Assembly: GCA_963402885.1 (NCBI GenBank)
Contig: OY727096.1
Location: 11,327,820 to 11,391,819, forward strand
Direction of reading: 5' to 3'
Source: Antedon bifida
Taxonomy: Eukaryota; Echinodermata; Crinoidea; Comatulida; Antedonidae
Length of the DNA stretch: 64,000 nt
The translations under genes and the position numbers were made by a program. Shown in pieces: positions 1 through 9,462 of this stretch. The notes below the pieces were generated by a model. It ran no database searches. It had not been told where the DNA came from and saw only the letters and a list, made by a program, of their open reading frames with translations. Positions within the stretch are counted from its first letter, which is position 1, and each line of letters starts with the position of its first letter.

Positions 1-2438
1 GATTGAACAGAGGGGATGTTTATATTTTCAATGGTAATATTGTATAGTGATGGGTCAACATTTTTTAACTTCTGGGGGGTCCCAAACAGGATGAAGTTAC
101 ATTTTTTATGGTTTATAGAAAGTTTATTAGCAGCAAAGTATTGGGACAACATCTCTAGGTGGGAGTTGGTAGTATTAAACAGAGTTTGGATTTCAGGGTG
201 AGAATAAGTGACAGTTGTGTCGTCAGCGTATAGGTAAAAATCAAGTAATGGGGAAGAAAGATAGATATCGTTAATGTACAGAATAAATAAAAGGGGACCG
301 AGTAAGGAGCCTTGGGGAACACCACAAGTTACATGATTGAAATTAGAGATTGAATTGGAGAATTTTGTGCATTGGACACGATTAGAGAGGTAACTTTTGA
401 AGAGATTTAAAGCAGGGCCACGGATTCCATAGTGAGATAATTTGAATAAGAGTATATTGTGATCAATTGTATCGAAAGCCTTGGAGAGGTCTATAAAAAT
501 TCCTAATGTGAGGTGACGGTCTTCGAAACCATCAACAATTTTATTAGTTAGGTCGATTAGAGCGGATGCAGTATTGTGGCTTTTTCTAAATCCAAATTGT
601 TTTTTGTAGAGAATGTTGTATTTATTTATGAATGAGGACGTACGTTCATAAATCACTCTCTCCAAGGCTTTCGAGAAAATTGAAAGAATTGAGATAGGAC
701 GATAGTTGGAGAGATCAGATTTGTTTCCGGACTTATAAATAGGAGTAACGCGCGCTATCTTCATCCTGTCTGGGAACACACCATTAGTTAAAACAAGATT
801 AAAAATATGGGATAAAGGGAAAGAGATCAAATTGGCGACATATTTAATGGGTTTAGTTTTAAAATCGTCAATGCCAGGGGATTTGTTTGTTTCAAAGGAT
901 GTGATAATTTTTATAACTTCCGTCTCATCAACTGGATTAAGAAATAAAGAATTATGAGTTGGATTTGGCAGAAAGTCTTTAAATGAGTTGTTGACATTGG
1001 GAATTTTGTTAGCAAGGGAGGGACCGATTTCTACAAAGTATTTGTTAAAAGCATTACATATTGTATTGGGATCTTTAGTCAGTTCACCGTTACAGTTGAT
1101 AGAGATATCAGAGTTTCGATTATTGGGGTTTTTGAGTAGTGAATTGATGGTTTTCCAGGTTGCCTTGATATTATTTTTATGTTTAATGAAAGTGTCCTTG
1201 TAATGTGATTTTTTAGCCAGTTTGACCAAAGTATTTAGTTTATTGCGAAATTTTTTGTATGTTTTTTCATTGGCGACAGAAGGACAGTGGAGGAATTTAG
1301 AATAAAGTTTCTGTTTATATTTAACTGAATTTAGCAATCCATTAGTCATCCAGGATTTTATTTTATTTTTTTTTTTTTTTGATTTTTGGAGGGGAAAGTG
1401 TTTATTATAAAGTGATTTTAATTTATTGTCAAAATTGTTATATGCAGTGTTGGGATCGTCAGTATTTATAACTTCAAGCCATTGTTGTGAAGCCACATCA
1501 ATGCGAAAGTTTTCCAGGGATGTATAGTTTATTTTTCTGAACTCATGAATTTCTTCCCCATCTGAGCCAGTTGGAATATTATTAATAAAAGAAATATTGA
1601 AAACAGGAAGATGATCAGAGATATCACAATACAGTAAACCACTTATGTTGTGATGATCGAACTGATTTGTAAAAATGTTGTCAAGCAGAGTAGCAGTGGT
1701 TTTAGATATACGGGATGGCTTGTGAATACATGGAAGGTAATGGTTACTAAACAGTGAATTTATAAAATGGCGGGCTTCATTATCAAATTCATATTTGAGA
1801 ATGTCAATATTGAAATCGCCAAGGATATACACAATCTTGTTTTCTTTGGATAATGTGGAAAGAACAGAATCTAATTCATCTGAAAATGTGTTTGGGTCAA
1901 AAGAGGGGGGCCTATAAACTGTTCCAATAACGATGTTTTTTAAATTTGGTCTGGTAATTTCGATAAAAATTGATTCGCATGTAGAGGGGTGTAGAGTCAA
2001 GTCATTTCTTGTGGAATACTGAAGGCTATCACGAATATACATGGCAACGCCACCACCGACTTTATGGTCTCTGTGATTTGCAGTAAAATGGTAATTAGGG
2101 AGCTGTACAAGAGGGTTATCATATTTAAGCCAGGTTTCACTTACACCAATGACATCAAATTGATGCTTTGTTGATTCTAAGAGTTGTTTAATTTGATCAA
2201 TGTTTTTAAGGATACTTCTAGAGTTAAAATGAATTGTAGAAAAGCAGTCAGATTTAGTATTCGGGAATGAGTTGGGGTAGTAGTATTGAGATAAGTTTTG
2301 GTCGTTAGAGAAAAAATGTGTATCAGGATCAATATTAGTAGTAAAATTGTCAGAATCATTTAAAAAGGGTGAAAAAATTAGGTTGGTTAGTCGGTCATGT
2401 TCCGAGGTGCTAGAGTCTATATCATTTGCATAGTACAT
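1..2438 (-). CDS. LINE ORF2: endonuclease-reverse transcriptase, partial (runs off left edge)
   Basis: This is the second ORF of a CR1/L2/Jockey-type non-LTR retrotransposon, encoding an APE-like endonuclease followed by a reverse transcriptase that copies the element by target-primed reverse transcription. On the minus strand the ATG lies at 2436-2438, with an in-frame stop just upstream at 2463-2465. Visible motifs are SETW (about residue 100), YRPP, GDFNID (about 205), FIDLSKAF (about 650), GVPQGSLLGP (about 710) and the catalytic YADD at 219-230 (residues 737-740). The YADD codons are exactly in frame with the ATG, and the frame is still open at position 3, so at least 812 codons are present and the C-terminus lies outside the window. 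I did not check every codon for stops. Clade assignment within CR1/L2/Jockey is uncertain. Confidence 0.85.
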   Translation of the reverse strand, partial: MYYANDIDSSTSEHDRLTNLIFSPFLNDSDNFTTNIDPDTHFFSNDQNLSQYYYPNSFPNTKSDCFSTIHFNSRSILKNIDQIKQLLESTKHQFDVIGVSETWLKYDNPLVQLPNYHFTANHRDHKVGGGVAMYIRDSLQYSTRNDLTLHPSTCESIFIEITRPNLKNIVIGTVYRPPSFDPNTFSDELDSVLSTLSKENKIVYILGDFNIDILKYEFDNEARHFINSLFSNHYLPCIHKPSRISKTTATLLDNIFTNQFDHHNISGLLYCDISDHLPVFNISFINNIPTGSDGEEIHEFRKINYTSLENFRIDVASQQWLEVINTDDPNTAYNNFDNKLKSLYNKHFPLQKSKKKKNKIKSWMTNGLLNSVKYKQKLYSKFLHCPSVANEKTYKKFRNKLNTLVKLAKKSHYKDTFIKHKNNIKATWKTINSLLKNPNNRNSDISINCNGELTKDPNTICNAFNKYFVEIGPSLANKIPNVNNSFKDFLPNPTHNSLFLNPVDETEVIKIITSFETNKSPGIDDFKTKPIKYVANLISFPLSHIFNLVLTNGVFPDRMKIARVTPIYKSGNKSDLSNYRPISILSIFSKALERVIYERTSSFINKYNILYKKQFGFRKSHNTASALIDLTNKIVDGFEDRHLTLGIFIDLSKAFDTIDHNILLFKLSHYGIRGPALNLFKSYLSNRVQCTKFSNSISNFNHVTCGVPQGSLLGPLLFILYINDIYLSSPLLDFYLYADDTTVTYSHPEIQTLFNTTNSHLEMLSQYFAANKLSINHKKCNFILFGTPQKLKNVDPSLYNITIENINIPSVQ

Positions 2439-3018
2439 ACCAAAAAAAAAAAAATATATGTGTTACAAAAACAAAAAACTACGACTTAACGTACTTAAAA
2501 AAGAGAAAAAAAAAAGAATCAAAATTGCAATTTAACATTTGGTTAAAATTAAGTTAACTGATATTGATAAAAAATATGATATGATGAATGAAAACAACAA
2601 CAAAAATTAAAAATAATTAAAATTGAAAATGTTGGAGATGTGTATTTATGTTTAAAGTGTTAAATTGTTATTATTTTCCATTCAAAAAGTATATAGGCTA
2701 TCTTGATGCTTGGCATTGTTTCCCTGGCTGACCACTTCCTCTTCTCTTCTGTCCGCTTCATCTTCTTCATGACTCTCATTCGTGATCCAGCCACTCTCAC
2801 CAGTTTAATAATAAAAACATTGTCAAACAAAAGTTAATGATGAAAATAGAAGTAATAATTATGATAATCAAAATAATGATTGATAAATGAAATTAAAATG
2901 ATGAATAATATGAAGGAAAAAGAAGAGCGTCTTTTATGAATGTTGTTTTCAGTTATGAGTTTGTGTTAAGTAAGGAGTACTTAGCTGTTTGTTGATCATT
3001 CCTGATTTGGGCGGAGAC

Positions 3019-3777
3019 TCAAAGATGGTTGAGGTCAGAATCTGATCTGATGACGATCTTTTTCTTGTTCTTTAGCAGACAGTGTACTCTTCCATCTGTG
3101 GACCATGCAGCTTCAACCGATTCATTACGTGTTGCTAGATGTAACAGATTTAAGCGTCTCGATGTTAGGTTCTCAGTAATTGAGTAACCAGATTTTTTTA
3201 GTTGTCGTTTATTGCGAAAAACATCAGAGCGAGTGCGGTATGAGGTAAATTTGATAATGATAGGTCTTGGTTTGGATTTAGATACATCGGAGCCAGGATT
3301 TAGTTTCTTTCTGCCTAAACGATGTGTGCGATCAATATCACAAAGTTCAACCCCTTCTGAGATCCTTGTTGTTATTACGTCAAGTGCCAGTGTATCTGTA
3401 TTTTCCTTAAAAGACTCAGGAACACCATGTAATAGTAGACAGTTACGTCTGCTATACTGTTCTAATTCATCGAGTTTATCCCCCATTGCTCTGTTTTCAG
3501 CTAATAAAGTGTCATTCTGTTCACGAAGGCTAGAAATGTTTGCCGCCGTTACACCGTTGTCCATGGCAACGCTGTCATAAACACTGTCAGTAACCTGGTC
3601 AACTATAGATTTGCTGATTTCAGCGATTAGCGTTTTACTATCACATACAGCTTTAATTATTTTCTGAAAGAGTTCAGGTGACGATAATATGTGATTGCTA
3701 ATGCTTGTTGCCACAATTGAAATTAATTGAGGATCGTCGGCTAGAATCGTACATGTATGATTTAAAATACAAAACAC
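3019..3777 (-). CDS. LINE ORF1: coiled-coil/RRM-type RNA-binding protein
   Basis: This is probably the ORF1 nucleic-acid chaperone of the same retrotransposon as the downstream ORF2, 580 bp away on the same strand. The N-terminal half is helical and ends in a heptad-like stretch (SLREQNDTLLAENRAMGDKL), followed by the ORF1p-type block LEQYSRRNCLLLHGVPES and then DRTHRLGRKK, as in Transposase_22-like ORF1 proteins. The frame is open up to a stop near 3850 but begins at a GTG at 3777. The first in-frame ATG is at 3564, which would give about 182 residues. Either the start codon has been lost, or translation begins internally or after splicing. The 580-bp AT-rich spacer to ORF2 is long for such elements. 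Confidence 0.75.
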   Translation of the reverse strand: MFCILNHTCTILADDPQLISIVATSISNHILSSPELFQKIIKAVCDSKTLIAEISKSIVDQVTDSVYDSVAMDNGVTAANISSLREQNDTLLAENRAMGDKLDELEQYSRRNCLLLHGVPESFKENTDTLALDVITTRISEGVELCDIDRTHRLGRKKLNPGSDVSKSKPRPIIIKFTSYRTRSDVFRNKRQLKKSGYSITENLTSRRLNLLHLATRNESVEAAWSTDGRVHCLLKNKKKIVIRSDSDLNHL

Positions 3778-3850
3778 ATCGAAATTGCAAATGAGAAATA
3801 AAGCTTGAGAAATGAGCTTTTGATTAAACGTAGGACTGTAGTATTATTAC

Positions 3851-4970
3851 AAAAAGACAAACACTTTCCAATCACTACCTATAAGTTAGATGCTAAAAAA
3901 TGGAATAATTGGTGGTTTTTTTTCGCCGTCTGCCATTGATTTTTATGGATTTGATTAATTAGGCCTAATTCATTTGAAAATAAGTTGTAATAAGTTACTG
4001 GATCGTTTTTCTCTTTCGGGTTATAAATATATGCATTAACTATAACTATTATTTGCAGGGAATTTGATTATTTTGTATACAAATTATTTTGGTTTTCTAA
4101 TTTTTTTAAATAATAGTTAGTTGGATTATTATCGTGTTATATTTTCAATAAACAAGTTGCTTATTAGTAGGTGTTAAACGTATTATTTAAATATAATCCA
4201 TCAACACCAGTGTACTTCAGGTACATAAGATTATTATTGATCGGTTTAATTAATTTCAAGTTCTTTGAACTTCGCATTTCAATATTGTTCTTCGTCCATT
4301 ACCATTGATATAATGTAACAAAATTGTAAGTATCCATTTCGAAACTTCAACAACATCTTAATCATTTAATTTTAATCTCATGACTATTTTAATCATGCTA
4401 TTGCAGATTATATATCTAGGCTTACTATCGACCTTCCATTATTGAGTGAAATTACTTCCGTCCATACCATATTAAATCATATTCATGTTCATGTAATTAA
4501 TTAAGTTTCAATGTTGAAATAGGGTCAAAACACTTTACACAATATTTAATCTCATACAGCGGCAAAATCGCCATTTATCTTAACATGATTATTAATTGGT
4601 AGTTAGACTGGTCATAGACATGAATGAAATTCATTACTGTAGTCCATAGATAGGTATATTGTTTGTTTCTAAAATAGCTCTAAATCTATCTGTTGAGCAA
4701 GTCACTTGATTACACCAATTTTTAAATACATACATTGTAACTCAATGTACAACAATGTAAAACAAAATACTGTATATAACAATTTATTGTTAAGAGTAGA
4801 ACAACAATAAAAGTAAATCAATTGTATTTGATGATTTTGCTTTTATCTCGGAATTTTTAAATCATATATAATTCGTTCACATTGTAAATGGATCAATGGC
4901 TAGAATCTAGTGCTATGGGATCGTATAATCGTAGAGATCTAATAGTCCGATATTATCATTACACCATCAC
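3851..4970. other. AT-rich non-coding stretch
   Basis: No exon, repeat boundary or RNA gene was recognised here. It may include the 5' UTR of the LINE to its left. Confidence 0.4.
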
Positions 4971-4985
4971 TCTCTGGTGTATATA

Positions 4986-5100
4986 CAGCACCCGCCGCTA
5001 TTTCTAGACGGTTTCCCATCCAGAATGCAACCGGGCCTATGAGTATTAATAGTAGACGAGATACTGCACTATCATGTCAGTTTCTAGCAGCATCAAGTGG
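4986..5100 (-). pseudogene. 5S rRNA-derived sequence (degenerate 5S copy or SINE3-like head)
   Basis: Read on the minus strand, 5036-4984 matches the 3' half of metazoan 5S rRNA: GGCCCGGTT, then TGGATGGG-AA-ACCGTCT (the box C region of the internal promoter), then CGGGTGCTGTA. The matches come in the right order and at roughly the right spacing. Further upstream, around 5045-5100, weaker matches to the 5' half remain (ACCACTTG, TCTCGTC). The body is too diverged to be a working 5S gene. It could be a dead 5S copy or the head of a 5S-derived SINE (SINE3). The inverted arm starting at 5038 begins inside this block. Confidence 0.55.
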
Positions 5101-6203
5101 TAACCTCATTGATGTATTTTTTTTGTCTAATAAGAAAGGCCCGGTCTTAGTTTCTACTCTATTTATTAAAACAGAAATAAAATAGAAATATAAAATAATA
5201 TAATTATAAGGAAAGACAATATGTTTTAGATGGAGCACAGTGAAGTTACATTTTTACTACAGTAATTATAGGCTTGTTAATTACAATTAAATGAATACTA
5301 ACTAATAATTGTCTGGCCTTTATACGCATGCCACAATGTAGACCCAGCGGTGGCGCCAGGATCTTTCCGACGACGCGGGGGATAAATTGCGAGCAGAGAT
5401 AATAGGAACCTAGCAACCTTAGCAACTCTCAACAGACCGACCGACCGACCAACCAACCGACCGACATAGTAAGCTGTAGAATCGTGTTTGCACGCGACTA
5501 AAAATATATTATAACTTTTATAAATAAAAGTCAAATTCCAATGTTACCGTATCATGGGATTCGTCACAATCCCTGTAGGGGGACCAATGAATGTGGCCGT
5601 AGTAGCAACTCTCAATTCGATACGCTCATGCTTATGCATATACAAACACGCACTATACTTAGGTCTACACAGTGGTGGCGCCAGCGGCGGGGCTACGTCG
5701 GGGATATTTAAACATTTCGTTTAATATTTCGAAGTAGGCCTATATTACAGTCAGTGCATTGTCTGGGGACCATGGTGGGCTGGTCCTGAAGACCTATAAT
5801 TTCGCTTCATGTAAACTGCATTTTGCAGGGACGTAGGAGCTCTATTTTTCACAATTTATCCCCCGCGTCGTCGGAAAGATCCTTGCGCCACCACTAGGTC
5901 TACATTGTGGCATGCGTATAAAGGCCAGACAAGTATTAGTTAGTATTCATTTAATTGCAATTAACATGCCTATAATTACTGTAGTAAAAATGTAACTTCA
6001 CTGTGCTCCATCAAAAACATATTGTCTTTCCTTATAATTATATTATTTTATATTCCTATTTTATTTCTGTTTTAATAAATAGAATAGAAACTAGACCGGG
6101 CCTTTCTTATTAGACAAAAAAAATACATCAATGAGGTTACCACTTGGTGCTGCTAGAAATTGACATGATAGTGCAGTATCTCGTCTACTATTAATACTCA
6201 TAA
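5038..6203. repeat. Large inverted repeat (352-bp arms 5038-5389 and 5852-6203)
   Basis: The left arm begins TATGAGTATTAATAG and the right arm ends CTATTAATACTCATA. The inner ends are GATAAATTG and CAATTTATC. Both arms are 352 bp and almost identical in inverted orientation, with a spacer of about 460 bp. The spacer carries a GACC-rich mini-element copy (5433-5503) and a third partial copy of the inner-arm sequence near 5663-5703. This could be a foldback transposon or two 5S-headed elements inserted head to head. No ORF of interest lies inside. Confidence 0.8.
5433..5503 (+). repeat. GACC mini-element, copy 1 (5'-truncated)
   Basis: A run of GACC/AACC tetranucleotides is followed by CATAGTAAGCTGTAGAATCG and ends in GCACGCGACT. 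It belongs to a dispersed family with further copies near 6.4, 8.2, 20.1 and 55.7 kb. Confidence 0.65.
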
Positions 6204-6400
6204 ATGCCGATTAACTCATTATTATGTCATACTAATGTTATTATAATACTTAGTCGAACGTGTCTATAGCCATTTAAGTGTGATTAATGAGAAAGCCAGG
6301 ACGTGAAATACACTGCATTCAAAAGATATACTGTACTTAAAGTTTAACCACCTAAACTACGAGGGCAATCAGATCAGATCATCAGGTCATGTTATCGATT

Positions 6401-6500
6401 ATTTTTAGCGACTCTACAGCTCACTATGTTGGTCGGTCGGTCGGTTGGTCGTTCGGTCGGTCAAATTTGAGCACGCGACTGCAGCCAGCCAGCCAGCTAA
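6401..6500 (-). repeat. GACC mini-element, copy 2
   Basis: This is the reverse-complement member of the family. It reads GCGACTCTACAGCTCACTAT, then a GGTC array, then CAAATTTGAGCACGCGACT followed by GCAGCC. Confidence 0.65.
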
Positions 6501-6855
6501 ACTTACATTAGTTTACAAAATAGAATTACATGATTGACTTCATTGAAACCTAAAATAATACTAAGTTGGCACCTTTTACAGTAACAATGTAAACTATTCT
6601 TGCCAATTATCACTTTAGTATTTCAATTTCCTATATAATTTAAAGTGAATAAAAATAATAACGGTACAGTATTCTCTTGGTACCATAGTATTACCGGTAG
6701 TAATGATGAAAATGAGATATCTGAAGTTTAATTACAATAATCATTCTATACTAATACATGACGTAGGGTAGTCGTGCAAAATGATTATGAATATAGTTTA
6801 TGAATGTAGTTTATTAATGATAGCATTGGGTGTGGGTTGCGCAATTCACATTGTT

Positions 6856-6907
6856 GATCCAATCTGCGATTAACGTCATTTTAATGACGTTAATCGCAGA
6901 TTGGATC
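6856..6907. repeat. Perfect palindrome, 25-bp arms
   Basis: Arms 6856-6880 and 6883-6907 are exact reverse complements (GATCCAATCTGCGATTAACG and onward) separated by TT. It could extrude a cruciform or be the relic of a tiny palindromic element. No gene is nearby. Confidence 0.9.
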
Positions 6908-8180
6908 ACTGTTTGTCTTTTTGAATAGACGTAAAGTTGTTGGTCTCAAGTGCAGTTATAGTATTGGTCCATATCAACGTTAAAGAACATAACTCTTCGT
7001 AATTGTCATATATACATCCCAATACTCATAATTGTATCGTTAGGTTTAAAAGTATAATAAGCAGCTACATCTCGGTCGGTAAACTTACTTATTATGTTGG
7101 AAGTATATGTTATTAAAACAGTGATATCTCAATTTGTTTGATTTTAATATGCCGAAATGGATAAGCATTTCCTAGAGGACTAACATCACACACTTTGGAC
7201 TTGTCAGATTACAATGCGTCTATTGCTACAGACCAAAATAATTATTATATTGAGAACCCTTAGGAAATACAAGATAATTGGTGACGTGCTTCCTCAAAAT
7301 TCGTTCACAATCTTAGCAAAACTCATATCATCAGATACAAATAGGTGAATAATAAACATCATAATTATGATGGTTGAAGAATACGGAATCAAATAAAGCA
7401 CCCACGTAGAATGAAACTATGATTTGTTTGTTGAAAATTTATAAACCTTAACATTTGACCACCATGGATAACCCCTTGTAATAAGATTCTCCTATTAAGG
7501 GAACACCCCTCTGTGAGTTAGTGAGCTACGCATGAGGGATCTAGCATTGAACTTATTATTTATTACTCCTATTCCTACTTATATTTGAAAAAAAATAGAT
7601 TAAATTGAAATAATGAGAAAGAAGTCATGACTTTATCAGTAACTGATAATGATCAATGAAGGTTGCAAAATGGCTTCAATTTTTTTTATATCATATTGTG
7701 CGTACATTTGGTCTTATCAAACATCGCACTGTACTTAAACCTAACTGTGATAAGTATTTTGATATGAGGTGGTCCGGATATCTTTGTTTTAACCATTTGA
7801 TTCCTCCTCGCTGCTGACTGTTAATTGCCTGTTATTGAAACGATAGGAATCTCAATTGCAAATACTGTACAAGCAACAACAATTCGATTTGAATTTGAAG
7901 AAAATCACTTTTTTAATTTGCATATAACAATTTCTACATAATCCGCTAGAGCTACCGTAAAGTATAAATACTGTACTCGGTTCCAATGGATTTATTTAAT
8001 TTATTTCAATTTCTGTCAAATTGAATTTAAGTAAATGAAATTGTTAAAACTATGTTTAATTTGCTCATATTTACAGCAAAATAAAACTGTATTTAGGTAT
8101 ATTTTCACATTGACTTGATGTTCCTTTATGAGATTTAATGTTGTAATTTGAAATCACATTGAGTGTTTAGAAAGAAAACA

Positions 8181-8296
8181 AGGTCATATACATGGCGCCA
8201 GTCGCGTGCTCAAATTTGAGTTAGTGTTACCGACCAACCGACCGACGACCGACCGACATAGTGAGCTGTAGAGTCGCGTTTGCACGCGACTAAAAA
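8181..8296 (+). repeat. GACC mini-element, copy 3 (best preserved)
   Basis: The core at 8200-8291 starts AGTCGCGTGC and ends GCACGCGACT, perfect 10-bp terminal inverted repeats. Between them lie CTCAAATTTGAG, a GACC tetranucleotide array and CATAGTGAGCTGTAGAGTCG. The upstream AAGGTCATATACATGG context also occurs, in similar form, at the 20.1-kb copy. Confidence 0.75.
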
Positions 8297-9462
8297 AGCA
8301 TGTTACAAATATCACTTTCTAAGAAACAACTTAAAATGATTTAAAATGTCACACACGGAAAAGTTTTACACCTTCAATGCTTTTTTTTCTACCCCGCCCC
8401 ACTTTTTTTTAATTTGATGATAATGTGCCTTTACAATGTTGTCTATTGTTATACCTATACAATATAATCAATTTTATATCGTATCTGACTTACGGCTTTT
8501 CAGAATACTGTGAATACAGCTAATTCATAACTTTTTCATTTGGAAATTGTAAGCTACTCACTCACTTTCAGACTCAAGTGTATAATGTTGTCGTTTTAAC
8601 CTTGCTTTTTTCTAGAAGGAATAATGTACCCTAATAAACAAACAATAGAAGTATCTTTACCCGGAAATGTTCACCTGTTTCCTCAACTATTAAAATTAAA
8701 CTCAGCATCATAGTTCGAACACAAACAACCAAAACGTTATCATTAATGCTGAAAAACATGTTAACAGAAATATATATTCGATTGTTAAACTTAATGGGAC
8801 ATAATCGATCAAAAGGAATTGCTATAAAATTATCGCGTGGATTTTATTAGCCTACATTTTTATTGCAGTGACATAAAGTGTTTTTCAATTTGCCTTGCAT
8901 GACACGATGACGTAATAGATTCCTAGTATTTTGTGGTGATAGTTTGTTTAATTAATTTAATAACACTATTAGTGTTCATAAAAATATAAATGAATACTTT
9001 AGTAATACAATTACCTTACCTCTATATATCATTCCGCTCAGTTGGCCTATAGGTAAATTATAATACACTTTTACACTGTGTAAATTATTAATCATAAATC
9101 AATAAACATTAATAGTGTACATGAGTGACATTTATCCTAATTCTACTTCGATTATAAGCTTCGGGTCTAGTGGCGTCCATGGCGAAGGAAATGCACATCT
9201 GATGTTAAAATGGTTTTAAATGTAATAGTATAATAGTATTTAAAAATACTATTACATTTTTAAAATTTGCTTCGTATTGTTTACTCATTGGACCATTTAC
9301 AACAACTACAATGTTTTTGGATTTAGCTATGAATAGATTGTCAAAACAAGGAGGTTCGCTTGACAAAGGGACCTTGTCTACGACTCTAAAGTTATTGCCT
9401 GTGGTTTAGAGATTCTCTTTTTGTGTTTAAATTAACTGTGTTTATTTTCTGTTTTCTTTTAG
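8297..9462. other. AT-rich non-coding stretch upstream of the neuropeptide-like coding exon
   Basis: No exon is recognised. The first coding exon of the next gene is preceded by a splice acceptor, so an untranslated first exon and the promoter must lie here or further left; they cannot be located by eye. Confidence 0.35.

Larger units (their letters stand above)
1..3850 (-). mobile_element. CR1/L2/Jockey-type LINE, near full length, 3' end outside window
   Basis: ORF1 (3019-3777) and ORF2 (from 2438 through the left edge) lie in the same orientation and order expected of a two-ORF non-LTR retrotransposon. The reading frame is preserved through an A/T homopolymer near 1366-1380, which suggests a fairly young copy. 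The 5' boundary is not visible; about 3850 is where ORF1 frame openness ends. No target-site duplication can be assessed. Confidence 0.7.
6204..8180. other. Non-coding stretch with two small repeats
   Basis: Apart from mini-element copy 2 and the 25-bp-arm palindrome, nothing recognisable as exon or RNA was seen. Confidence 0.4.

Noticed and set aside
5298-5534. Minus-strand ORF of 78 codons in the inverted repeat
   Set aside because: It crosses the arm/spacer border and the GACC array; composition is explained by repeats.
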